Positions 1 through 7,411 are shown, counted from the first letter of the stretch. The stretch is DNA of 15,708 nt from Chamaesiphon sp031376885 (GCA_031376885.1 JANMEL010000178.1:1-15708); one strand, 5' to 3'. The notes: generated by a model from the letters alone, not told the origin. Numbers and translations are program-made.

Positions 1-1
1 A

Positions 2-79
2 TTAATTATTCGTCAGAGCTATGGGTTTAAAAATTTCGATCTGATGAAACAGAAGTTATTAGCTTGCTTATTAAAATAA
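2..79 (+). CDS. Transposase, C-terminal fragment (ISL3 family)
   Basis: The frame is open from the window edge to a TAA at 77-79 and gives 25 residues containing RQSYGFKNFDLMKQKLLACL. This matches the typical end of ISL3-family DDE transposases (IKR.xYGFxNFxxFRxRLLA). The rest of the protein, including the catalytic acidic residues, lies before the window. Because so little is visible, whether the full transposase is intact cannot be judged. The position, with the stop about 60 bases before the IS terminus, agrees with the element's expected layout. Confidence 0.6.
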   Translation, partial: LIIRQSYGFKNFDLMKQKLLACLLK

Positions 80-121
80 TTTCCGCTCCGCTCCAATTAT
101 TTCAATAAGCAATGCTTATCA

Positions 122-140
122 CCATACCAGCGGGAGAGCC
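122..140 (+). repeat. Terminal inverted repeat (right) of the ISL3-like element
   Basis: The bases ccataccagcgggagagcc form the outer end of the element. The reverse complement starts GGCTCTCCCGC, the expected ISL3-type tip. Coding sequence in a new frame starts immediately afterwards at 141, which places the junction at 140/141. The inner limit of the repeat is arbitrary because the other copy is not in view. Confidence 0.6.
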
Positions 141-845
141 GAAAATAGTCAATTTCAGATAGAAAATTGCAACAATACCCTTGCTATTATTCATAAAAGT
201 GCTGCTACAAATCTTTTAAATAAAATAAGTGGTAAATTTAATTTAATTCTCTTCATAACAGGAGACTCTGATATCCTCGAAGAACTCAATGAAGATGAAG
301 TTAGCATCCAACTGTCAAAAGACAGTAGTTGGTATATTACAACTTCGCGATTGATAGAAAATTTCGATCTGATTCTATCATATCTAAAGAGTATTTCGTC
401 TTTGGAAGAATGTAATTTTAATGATTGTTTTGATTTTGTATATTCTAGAACTTTAACTGCATTGCAAATATTATGTCATGGCTATTTTATGGCTCATCAT
501 AATTATTGTATTTCTCATGAAAATGAACAGATTAAATCTAGAGGCACAGTTGCACTAGATAGTATAGGTTGGGACACAACTAACTACCGACCGGATTTAT
601 TGTCAACTTTAGAAAAGAATCAGTCTCAATGTAGAAGCTCTATATGGTGGAAAAAAGCTTTAGGAGATAAATCAAAAGAGCAAGTTGAGAAATTATTAGA
701 ACTAAAGTATAAAAAATTTTCTAATCAATCTAATCAAGATAAACCGTCGTTGCATTCTCTTCTTAATGCTATCAATAACAACAGTGAAATTGGCATCGAA
801 CAAGTTTTAGATGCATATGAGTTTCTATTAAAATTAAATTTATAA
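141..845 (+). pseudogene. 3' remainder of an unidentified gene cut by the IS; possibly degenerate REC-like plus helical tail
   Basis: The reading frame is open from the IS junction at 141 to the TAA at 843-845 (234 codons). It has no ATG or GTG, and the first possible start is a TTG at 351. Codons 141-350 look coding (for example FNLILFITGDSDILEEL then SSWYITTSRLIENFDLIL), so the natural start lay upstream and was removed by the insertion. The residual order, hydrophobic strand with TGD, then strand with TTS, then amphipathic helix, resembles the last two strands of a receiver domain lacking the conserved lysine. This is inference only. The remaining 130 or so residues are helical and contain a CHGYFMAHHNY segment. 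I do not recognise the family. It is AT-rich and lies 48 bases before the REC-kinase gene in the same direction, suggesting a former operon. A shortened product from the TTG (164 residues) is possible but has no visible ribosome site. Confidence 0.6.
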
Positions 846-893
846 TATTAATATCCTATAAAGCTGACTTAAAATCTTTCAGGAGAATAATGA

Positions 894-3800
894 ATGGAGG
901 TATATAATCCAATCAATTTATCGCTAAAACAAGTGCTTTCACTGTTTCAATCATCACCAATTCCTCCGATATCTTTTGAAACGGGAATCAGTGTGTCAGC
1001 AGAAAAACAAGAAGAAAAAGTAGAACGGCAGTGTCAGGGTTTTACTGACAATAGCGCAGACAGTTTAGATAAATTGGTGCAAGGTGCTTTATCCTCTAAC
1101 GATATCCTAGTTTTAATTCGGATGAACAATGAGGAGTCAAAAAAAAATCAGCCTTATGCCGACCTGCTCGAACAAATAATTAAAGAATATCACTTAGGAG
1201 TATCTGAATCGATTGATTTAGTAGCTACTAACTTACTGAAAAGTTATAGTGATACTAAGATTCATCAACTACCTGATAGTATTAAGCTAATACCTAGTCC
1301 AACAGTCAGTAATATTAAGATAGATACAATAGATACATCTGAAGATAGAACAAATTCCATAGCTAACCTCATCAACTGGGCAAAACTAGAGTCTACTCTG
1401 ATGACTCCAAAAACTCCATTCTCTCGTCTAGCTGGTGGTATCAGACCACTTATATACATCTTTGATGACTATACTAACTTTATCAATAAAGAACCCAAAC
1501 AAGACGAGGTTTATAACCTTGTTACTGCTGAAGTCACTCCAGAAGTAAAAGAATTCTACCAGAGAAGTAGTTCCAGTCAAAGTGAAAAACTAGATCGTGA
1601 AAAACTAGATTGTGAAAAATTAGATCGGGTCATCAAAGGTTTCTGCCGTTGCTTAAATAACCTTTCGCTTGCCTTTGAAATTAAAACACCCAATATGGAG
1701 TTCCCCCTAGATCCTAATGCCGATCTAGATAAAAATCTGAATTATTTCGAGCAGATTGCTAAGATATTAAACTTTAAAGAATTAGATAAAAACCACAACC
1801 AGATTGGGGCTTTCATTATCGATCTAGAATGGCTCCCTTCACCCAAATGGATCGAACAGCATCCACGGGCAACCTTTGATAGTCCACCAGACAGCCAACA
1901 GATGGGGCATTACGCCGTTCGACTCCTCACCCAACGCTATCCCGAAATCCCCTGCTTCATCTTTACCGGATTGTGGTCGATCGAAACCCTCCAACAAAGC
2001 CTCACCGCTGGAGCCGCCTGGTGCTTCCAAAAACCCCTCACCCACCACCTCGGTAGCGGCTCCCACCCCAGCGAAGAACTCAACTACTTCAACCTCGAAC
2101 GCCACCTCACCGAATTTGCCAAACGTACCTATGGCACCTACGAACAGCTACCCAAACCCGATCGATTTAACACCCATCCGAGTACTCTCTTCAATAAGCT
2201 TGCTCACCAGTCAGAAAATCCCCCATCTGACGCTCGAACATCACCTCAATGCACCGCCGAAGATTTTCACCATCTGATCGCTCGATCGTTCACAGCCGAT
2301 CGAGTAGAAGTAGTCCGTGTCATCGGTAGCGGCAAATCTGGCGCAGCCGCCACCTTCTTCGTTAGCCCCACTAGCGATCGACTTACCGAAGCCACCCGTT
2401 TCGTCAAAATTGTTAACTGGCTAGAAATTCAGAAAGAATACGCTGCCTACCAACAAATCATCAAACCCAAACTCAACAACCACATCGCCCGAATCATCCA
2501 GCCACCAGCAGTCATTCCAAACCAACAAACCAACTCCTCACAGATCGATCGATCCAACGCCACCATCGTTTCATCCCTCGCCGGATTCCCCGAAAACTAC
2601 GACAAACTGCGCCCACTGCAAGAGATTTTTAACAACCACATCGGAGAACCTAAAGGAGCAAAAGAGATCCTCCCGTTTATTTGCGAAACGATCGAATATG
2701 TTCTACTTCCGCTCCAACTACCAACTAAACAAAAAGATTTCTACTTTGGTGAAATAGCTCCGTCTCTCTATACAGGCGAGTTAATCGAACTAAAAGAGAT
2801 CGACATCGATAACCGAAAAATAGTTTCTGGTAAAGATTCAACTCTGAAACTTCATATAAAAATAGAGGCTGGAAAAACAATTTATCTTCAAGACTGGATC
2901 TTAACTCAGATTAAATATAAAGAAGATAAAATCAAGAATCCAGAAGAGAAAGTCGATCTAGTCTTGGCTCACCCAATCCTTAAAGCAAGAATTAAACTTA
3001 AAGGTAATAAAGCAGATATTCAAAAGCGATTTGGTGCTTTATGGCTAAAGTTAGGCATGAGTATTAGCCTTGACATCAAAGTCGATTCACCCGAAGCCGT
3101 AAAACTAAGTAAGAGTAAAGACCTCAATGATATATGTAGCAAACATCTTCGATCGTCATCTGACGGCACTGTCGAAAATCTTACATCGCTAATTAATATT
3201 TGGAATAGTATCAATCCAGATGGAATCAGCATAGAAGGCCCATTCGATCGATTGACTCAACCAGATGAGATTGCCAATCAGCAACTAAAAGGTTCATTTG
3301 GTGGCATTCATGGCGATCTAAATCTCAATAATATTCTCTATCCCAAAGAAGAAAAGGTCGGCTTCCTGATCGATTTCTCCGAATCAGAACTTGAAGGTTT
3401 AGCAGCCTTCGATCTAGCTTGGTTAGAATCCTTGATTTGGAACTTCTATCTCTTCCCCAACCTGATAGAACTAGCTAAATATTCTTCATCGAGTAGCAGC
3501 AAAATAGATGCTGAGAAAATCTGTGAGATATTGCAGATAGCATTAGAAGCAATGAATTGCTGTGCCTATCCTGCTGACTTCTTCATTGCTAAAACCAAAA
3601 ATCCAGATCGACATACATCGAAGCAGCTACTCACCAAGATATGTAATGCACTAACGATAGCTAGTGAAGTCCGCCAATATTTTACTAGAAAGACATCTAT
3701 TTCCTTTCAAGGCAATGATGTTCACTATGCACTAGCTATGTCCTTTCTGCGCCAATCAAGCTTCACGATCGAGTCGCCAAATCCAGTTCAGCGATGTGAA

Positions 3801-3914
3801 TTAACTAGCGAATTAACTAGCATCCTATCCTACCTTTGTTCTGCTCATTACCTTAAAGTAACTACGTCATATCTGAAAATGAGTGATATTTCTCCGATCG
3901 TCGCAGCAAAGTGA
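894..3914 (+). CDS. REC domain fused to a split APH/choline-kinase-like phosphotransferase domain
   Basis: This 1006-residue protein has an AGGAG eight bases before the ATG. Residues 1-270 are a polar, AT-rich-encoded region of unknown function, with an EKLDR/EKLDC/EKLDR repeat at 231-245. Residues ~300-400 look like a receiver domain: IIDLEW with Asp310, IFTGLW with Thr358, and CFQKP with Lys380, so the D-T-K set of an active receiver is present. Residues ~470-540 resemble a kinase N-lobe, with GSGKSG at 478-483, Lys505 in FVKI and an EYAAY helix. The C-lobe follows only at ~800: HGDLNLNNI with Asp808 and Asn813, then metal-binding Asp827 in LIDFSE. The ~300 residues between them contain a strand-rich insert (~605-750) of unknown role. 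The catalytic motifs suggest ATP-dependent phosphotransfer to an unknown substrate, perhaps gated by receiver phosphorylation. It resembles kinase-type 'ternary complex associated' proteins of bacterial NTP-dependent conflict systems, but I could not verify this. No membrane segment is seen. Confidence 0.75.
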   Translation: MEVYNPINLSLKQVLSLFQSSPIPPISFETGISVSAEKQEEKVERQCQGFTDNSADSLDKLVQGALSSNDILVLIRMNNEESKKNQPYADLLEQIIKEYHLGVSESIDLVATNLLKSYSDTKIHQLPDSIKLIPSPTVSNIKIDTIDTSEDRTNSIANLINWAKLESTLMTPKTPFSRLAGGIRPLIYIFDDYTNFINKEPKQDEVYNLVTAEVTPEVKEFYQRSSSSQSEKLDREKLDCEKLDRVIKGFCRCLNNLSLAFEIKTPNMEFPLDPNADLDKNLNYFEQIAKILNFKELDKNHNQIGAFIIDLEWLPSPKWIEQHPRATFDSPPDSQQMGHYAVRLLTQRYPEIPCFIFTGLWSIETLQQSLTAGAAWCFQKPLTHHLGSGSHPSEELNYFNLERHLTEFAKRTYGTYEQLPKPDRFNTHPSTLFNKLAHQSENPPSDARTSPQCTAEDFHHLIARSFTADRVEVVRVIGSGKSGAAATFFVSPTSDRLTEATRFVKIVNWLEIQKEYAAYQQIIKPKLNNHIARIIQPPAVIPNQQTNSSQIDRSNATIVSSLAGFPENYDKLRPLQEIFNNHIGEPKGAKEILPFICETIEYVLLPLQLPTKQKDFYFGEIAPSLYTGELIELKEIDIDNRKIVSGKDSTLKLHIKIEAGKTIYLQDWILTQIKYKEDKIKNPEEKVDLVLAHPILKARIKLKGNKADIQKRFGALWLKLGMSISLDIKVDSPEAVKLSKSKDLNDICSKHLRSSSDGTVENLTSLINIWNSINPDGISIEGPFDRLTQPDEIANQQLKGSFGGIHGDLNLNNILYPKEEKVGFLIDFSESELEGLAAFDLAWLESLIWNFYLFPNLIELAKYSSSSSSKIDAEKICEILQIALEAMNCCAYPADFFIAKTKNPDRHTSKQLLTKICNALTIASEVRQYFTRKTSISFQGNDVHYALAMSFLRQSSFTIESPNPVQRCELTSELTSILSYLCSAHYLKVTTSYLKMSDISPIVAAK
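1584..1628 (+). repeat. Three 15-bp tandem repeats inside the REC-kinase gene
   Basis: Three consecutive 15-base units (gaaaaactagatcgt and two variants, differing at one and two positions) encode EKLDR, EKLDC and EKLDR, residues 231-245. Units are in frame, so copy-number change would leave the protein readable. The repeat falls in the linker before the receiver domain. Confidence 0.9.
3798..3821 (+). repeat. Two 12-bp tandem repeats near the end of the REC-kinase gene
   Basis: The unit gaattaactagc occurs twice in a row and encodes ELTSELTS near the C terminus. It is a small in-frame duplication without obvious functional meaning. Confidence 0.85.
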
Positions 3915-3931
3915 CGATTGGTAACATCCAC

Positions 3932-3997
3932 CCAACCTTCAATCAGTAGCGCAACATCACCATCAGCCATGGTGAAGAACTAGGCACCTTCACTCGA
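3932..3997 (+). pseudogene. Decayed fragment matching the 3' end of the 239-residue REC-like gene
   Basis: Read in the frame of codon 3932, this stretch gives PTFNQ*RNITISHGEELGTFTR. The last codons of the intact gene at 4961-5680 give QTFDRWREIAISGGEGLGTFT. The residues line up without gaps. The Trp codon TGG of the intact gene is TAG here, and the intact gene's TGA stop is CGA. By hand count roughly 46 of 66 bases agree with 5615-5680. Similarity fades upstream of about 3930, so only the tail of the gene survives. The frame reads on to a TGA at 4019-4021. The fragment is best explained as a dead copy left by duplication or rearrangement around the xisH-xisI pair. Confidence 0.68.
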
Positions 3998-4048
3998 TCG
4001 GCAACCCCCGATGTAAAATGAGCAAAAGGCGATCCAACTCAAAACTCA

Positions 4049-4465
4049 ATGTCAGCAAAAGATATATTCCATGAATCAGTCAAACGCGGGCTAGTCAAAG
4101 ATGGCTGGACGATCGTCGAAGATCCGCTAGAGCTAGAATGGGAAGGTGTCACTGTAAAAATCGACATCGCGGCAGATCGCCTCATCTCCGCCGACAAAGG
4201 AGACGAAAAAATAGCAATTGAAATCAAGAGCTTCATAAGTCCCTCCGCCATCAGCGACTTCCACACCGCACTAGGGCAATGTTTGAACTATCAAATTATG
4301 CTCGAAGTGCATGAACCAGATCGAAGCTTATACCTCGCAATTCCCCTTGATGCCTATGAAACCTTCTTCCAGACCAAGTTTGCTAAAACTGTAATTGCCA
4401 GATATCAACTTCAGCTAGTCGTTTATAATCCAGTCCTTGAGGAGATTGTACAGTGGATAAAATAG
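4049..4465 (+). CDS. xisH: XisH-family protein (fdxN element excision controlling factor; endonuclease-like fold)
   Basis: The 138-residue product matches XisH over its whole usual length. It starts (M)SAKDIFHE, contains DPLELEWEG, the core KIDIAADRLI...IAIEIKSF, FHTALGQCLNY and the end VYNPVLEEIVQWIK. Asp39, Glu58 and Lys60, with Glu9, form the arrangement expected for a PD-(D/E)xK nuclease fold. In Anabaena, XisH and XisI are required, with the XisF recombinase, for excision of the fdxN element. Most cyanobacterial xisHI pairs lie far from such elements and their role is unknown. It is followed by xisI with a 13-base overlap. The ATG at 4049 gives the usual family N terminus, and no strong ribosome site is visible. 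Confidence 0.95.
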   Translation: MSAKDIFHESVKRGLVKDGWTIVEDPLELEWEGVTVKIDIAADRLISADKGDEKIAIEIKSFISPSAISDFHTALGQCLNYQIMLEVHEPDRSLYLAIPLDAYETFFQTKFAKTVIARYQLQLVVYNPVLEEIVQWIK

Positions 4466-4791
4466 AACTATATCGCAACTCCATTCAGGCTCTACTCCAA
4501 AAACACGATCGGCACTCACCAAAAAATCATGGTGACGTTGAGAACGAACTGTTTTTTGATGTAGAACGCGATCGATACCAGCTAATGCGAGTAGGCTGGC
4601 AAGAAATGAAGCGCGTGTATCATACCACCATGCACTTCGATATCAAAGATGGCAAAATCTGGATTCAGCAGAATATGACAGACGTGGATGTCGGTCAAGA
4701 ACTTGTCGATCTAGGAGTCTCCAAAGAAGACATCATCCTGGGGCTACAACCCCCTTACAAGCGACCTTACACAGGATATGGTGTCGCCTAG
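4453..4791 (+). CDS. xisI: XisI-family protein, partner of XisH
   Basis: The 112-residue product starts at a GTG inside the end of xisH. The start is supported by the family's usual opening MDKxxxYR (here MDKIELYRNSIQ) and by the 13-base overlap, which implies translational coupling. Diagnostic segments are FDVERDRYQLMRVGW, HFDIKDGKIWIQQN, DVGQELVDLGVSKEDIILG and the end PYKRPYTGYGVA. It almost certainly acts in a complex with XisH. No XisF-type serine recombinase is present in the window. The recombinase at 14435-15385 is of the tyrosine type and is nearly 10 kb away, so there is no evidence that this pair serves a local excision event. Confidence 0.95.
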   Translation: MDKIELYRNSIQALLQKHDRHSPKNHGDVENELFFDVERDRYQLMRVGWQEMKRVYHTTMHFDIKDGKIWIQQNMTDVDVGQELVDLGVSKEDIILGLQPPYKRPYTGYGVA

Positions 4792-4960
4792 TCGTCAAAA
4801 GCTAGATCGATCCTTCCATCACAATCTAAGCGAACCTGATTCGATCGAGGAATCTATGATAGATGAACATATTGAATCAAATGATTAAAGTGGCTACCAG
4901 CTTTCAGATGCAAATTCAGGAGCGGTTAGTGAGTAAAATCGCACCAGTTTACAATCGCAG

Positions 4961-5680
4961 ATGAATCAACAGTCCCCACAAATCATCATCCTTTCCGGCA
5001 ACCCCCTCAACGCCGCAATTTTCGCCGTTCTCCCCCTATTTCTCAATACTAAAATTACCCTCCTCGAACCCGCTCAACTCACAGCCCAACCCAAAATTCC
5101 CACCAGAGCGATCCTGATCCTCAATGATACCCAAATTCCCCATCTCCCCAACCTTCGCCTCCACGGGTTCGCTGGTGCCGTCCTAACGATCGCCACCAAT
5201 CCCCACCATAACCCCAGTCAGAAGCACCGCATCCTCCGCTGGGGACAAGATTCTCACGCCACCTTTACCGCCCCCTACAGCCTGCCCGAACTGCTAGATT
5301 CGATCGCCAACCTCGTCCCCCTCGAACCCGAAAATCTCAAGATGCTCCAAACCGAACTCACCGCCCCCAAACGGTGGTTCCAAAGCCGCATCATTCCCGC
5401 CCTCAAAGAACTCACCCAATATCCTACAGACACCAGCAAAATCGCCCAAATCGTCTCGGAAATCCGCGCCAAAACCCCCGTCGCTTGCCACGCCTCGATC
5501 GAAATCGCCGGAGAAACAGCCCAGATTCAGCAACACTTTACCCATATTCTCAAAGATTTATCGTCTCCGCCACTTTCCCCAGATCGAGCTAGCGATCTAC
5601 TCGACAGACTCCGCCAAACATTCGATCGATGGCGCGAGATCGCCATTAGCGGCGGTGAAGGGCTGGGAACCTTTACCTGA
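4961..5680 (+). CDS. Unassigned protein with a degenerate receiver-like N-terminal domain
   Basis: The 239-residue product belongs to no family I can name. Residues 1-130 show an alternating strand/helix order like a receiver domain: IIILSGNP, AILILNDT with an Asp, GAVLTIAT with a Thr, then ATFTAPYSLPELLDSIANL, where the usual KP is replaced by AP. The acidic pocket after strand 1 (GNP) is also missing, so phosphorylation is unlikely. Residues 130-239 are helical and end with ISGGEGLGTFT. A decayed copy of that end lies at 3932-3997 just after the REC-kinase gene, suggesting the two genes once formed a unit. The gene is host-like in base use, with many CGATCG words. The ATG overlaps the stop of a 33-codon ORF (4863-4964) as ATGA. 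No membrane segment or catalytic motif is seen. Confidence 0.7.
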   Translation: MNQQSPQIIILSGNPLNAAIFAVLPLFLNTKITLLEPAQLTAQPKIPTRAILILNDTQIPHLPNLRLHGFAGAVLTIATNPHHNPSQKHRILRWGQDSHATFTAPYSLPELLDSIANLVPLEPENLKMLQTELTAPKRWFQSRIIPALKELTQYPTDTSKIAQIVSEIRAKTPVACHASIEIAGETAQIQQHFTHILKDLSSPPLSPDRASDLLDRLRQTFDRWREIAISGGEGLGTFT

Positions 5681-5708
5681 AGAGTCTGTAACGACAGCCA
5701 AATTTTTG

Positions 5709-5728
5709 CTGGAAATGAACATTTCCAG
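5709..5728 (+). promoter_or_regulatory. Palindromic operator-like element, copy 1 (upstream of the WYL gene)
   Basis: CTGGAAATGAACATTTCCAG is a perfect 9-bp inverted repeat around a central AA, 39 bases before the start of the WYL-type gene. It is the best copy of a motif, (C/T)TGGAA-N8-TTCCAG, found four times in intergenic or gene-end positions of this window. It is followed by GGTAAAT, partly shared with the other copies. It could be a dimeric regulator site or an RNA hairpin. Confidence 0.6.
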
Positions 5729-5767
5729 TGGATGGTAAATTATGGGGGTCGTTTATAGATCGAGCTG

Positions 5768-7204
5768 ATGAATATAACTGACTTTCCCCTCATCCCCACT
5801 ATTGGACTACTAAGTATCCTGGTTCCAGAAGAGCTAGCGGTTCAACTTTCGATGGCTCTTCGTCGATTTTTAATCCTAGCATTCATTTATAAATCGCCAG
5901 GAGAATCCTTACCAGACACCTTTTCTATCTATGAATGGATGGAACAAATTTCGGACGATCGTAAAAATTTAAGTACGAGCGATCTACTTCAAGAATTGGG
6001 TTTAGAGTCTGTCGATCTCTGGATTGAAGATTTGCTAGAAAAATCTGACTTGATGAAAAATACCATCGAATCAGCACTGATAGATAAACTATTCTCTCGT
6101 GGTCGTAAAACTTTCGATAAAGATTTTAAATTTTTGTCACTAACAAGTACTGAATCTAAATCACCAGTAATGTGGCTTAAAGATTCAGGACAAGATCCTA
6201 AAGGTAAGAATTTATATTCTCGGTTAGCTAATTTACCCGATTGGCAGTCCCAGAGTGATAAAACCGATCGTAGTTTAAATCCGCTACTTTCTGATGAAAA
6301 AGAATTAATTTTAGAAGTATTGCAAGCAGTGGCACCGATGGTACCCCGCTTAGATCCAATTTTGGAGAAGATTTATCCCGATCTCATCTTAGATTCAGAT
6401 CGACGCTTAATCCTTGATATCGACTATGTTGTTCCAGACAACAACAGCGATGTAGGAGACATCCAAGAGAAAATCAGACAACTATGGAAGCAAGCTGTTA
6501 TACCCCCAGTTACTTTTACCTATAGAAGCTCTAGCTATGCCAAAGACGATGGTAAAGAATATGAAAACATCGACTGTACAGTCTATCCAGTCTGTACTAG
6601 GTTTTACATGCGTTCTCAGTATCTATATGCTTGGGGATATAATCCCAGATCTGAAGAACGAGTAAATAAAAAATATGATTGGTATGCTTATCGTCTAGAC
6701 CACATCAAAAATAAATCATTTAAACAATTAAGCTGGGAAGATTCGATAACAATTCCACTTCAATTAGGTAAGATCTATACTCCTAAACATGTTATGAACT
6801 TATGTAACGAAGCTTGGGGTTTAGACATCGAGCAACCCACTCAATTGCTAATTTTACGCTTCAATCTCAATTATTACAATCGATACATTAACAAAACTAA
6901 TCGTGGGCCGAGTGCTAAAAAAATAGGTGGCTACCAAGAAGCGATCGACATCTTACGAGATAAAGAGAATAAGCTCGATCGGCAGACCCTCGATCTGTTA
7001 ATCCCCCGAATTAAAGCACATCAAAATGATGTTTACTATCAGGCTCATTTCCGCAAGGGAGACAACTATACCACGATGCGGTTGCGCTCCTGGGGCGACA
7101 AAGTTGAAGTTCTCGCCCCGATCGATCTACGCAATAAGATGATCGATGATGCCAACCTTAGCATTTGTAACTACGGCTATCCATCGGCAAACACTACATT
7201 CTAA
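5768..7204 (+). CDS. WYL-domain protein resembling the TIGR03985 CRISPR-associated family
   Basis: The 478-residue product opens with PTIGLLSILVPEELAVQLSM and FSIYEWMEQISDD. This resembles the start of cyanobacterial TIGR03985 proteins (PTVELLQWL...; FTYxxWRDAFF). Its centre carries a WYL-like domain: VTFTYRSSS at ~257, VYPVCTRFYMRSQYLYAWGY ending at 291, and YAYRLDHI at 306-313. WYL domains usually sense a ligand and often belong to regulators. Some TIGR03985 genes sit beside cas genes, but no cas gene or CRISPR array occurs here. No clear helix-turn-helix is visible by eye, so DNA binding is not established. The palindrome directly upstream, shared with three later genes, makes it a natural candidate for autoregulation. 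The first two thirds are AT-rich while the end is host-like. Assignment to TIGR03985 is from memory, the WYL call is firmer. Confidence 0.68.
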   Translation: MNITDFPLIPTIGLLSILVPEELAVQLSMALRRFLILAFIYKSPGESLPDTFSIYEWMEQISDDRKNLSTSDLLQELGLESVDLWIEDLLEKSDLMKNTIESALIDKLFSRGRKTFDKDFKFLSLTSTESKSPVMWLKDSGQDPKGKNLYSRLANLPDWQSQSDKTDRSLNPLLSDEKELILEVLQAVAPMVPRLDPILEKIYPDLILDSDRRLILDIDYVVPDNNSDVGDIQEKIRQLWKQAVIPPVTFTYRSSSYAKDDGKEYENIDCTVYPVCTRFYMRSQYLYAWGYNPRSEERVNKKYDWYAYRLDHIKNKSFKQLSWEDSITIPLQLGKIYTPKHVMNLCNEAWGLDIEQPTQLLILRFNLNYYNRYINKTNRGPSAKKIGGYQEAIDILRDKENKLDRQTLDLLIPRIKAHQNDVYYQAHFRKGDNYTTMRLRSWGDKVEVLAPIDLRNKMIDDANLSICNYGYPSANTTF

Positions 7205-7411
7205 CGGCAATCAACTTGAGCGGCTAACACCAAAACAATGTTAGTCCTGTTCTGCTGTGGTCGCGATCGAGATATCCGAAAAGCCCTAAGTGTTTTCAGT
7301 ATTGACATCCAGCAAATTAAAGATCGCTGGAAACGATCGTTTCTATCCTCATGATTTATTAAGTGTAGGTAATTCACACCACCGAGACTACCAATTAGGA
7401 ATCCTCGCACT

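Larger units (their letters stand above)
1..140 (+). mobile_element. Right end of an ISL3-family insertion sequence (left part outside the window)
   Basis: This segment carries the C-terminal codons of a transposase (2-79), about 40 bases of non-coding end, and an outward end reading ...CCAGCGGGAGAGCC at 127-140. Read inward it begins GGCTCTCCCGCTGG, fitting the GGCTCTT-type inverted repeats of the ISL3 family. The gap from stop codon to terminus is short, as usual for an IS right end. The family normally makes 8-bp target duplications, so 141-148 (gaaaatag) would be one copy. The other end lies outside the window, so neither the duplication nor the mate repeat can be confirmed. Family assignment is from memory of the IS-end consensus and the transposase tail. 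Confidence 0.72.

Noticed and set aside
1876..2277. Open frame of 133 codons in another + frame inside the kinase gene
   Set aside because: Proline/serine/asparagine-rich low-complexity translation overlapping the strongly supported receiver domain; it is a shadow frame caused by C-rich codons.
3957..3975. Seven-base perfect hairpin TCACCAT/ATGGTGA after the kinase gene
   Set aside because: It lies inside the decayed gene fragment, has no T run, and the bases are explained by former coding sequence.
7205..7411. Gap after the WYL gene with a CTAACA/TGTTAG dyad (7224-7244), a TTGACA at 7302 and a short ORF from 7238
   Set aside because: The dyad has only six pairs around a nine-base loop, the TTGACA has no -10 box at proper distance, and the ORF matches nothing.
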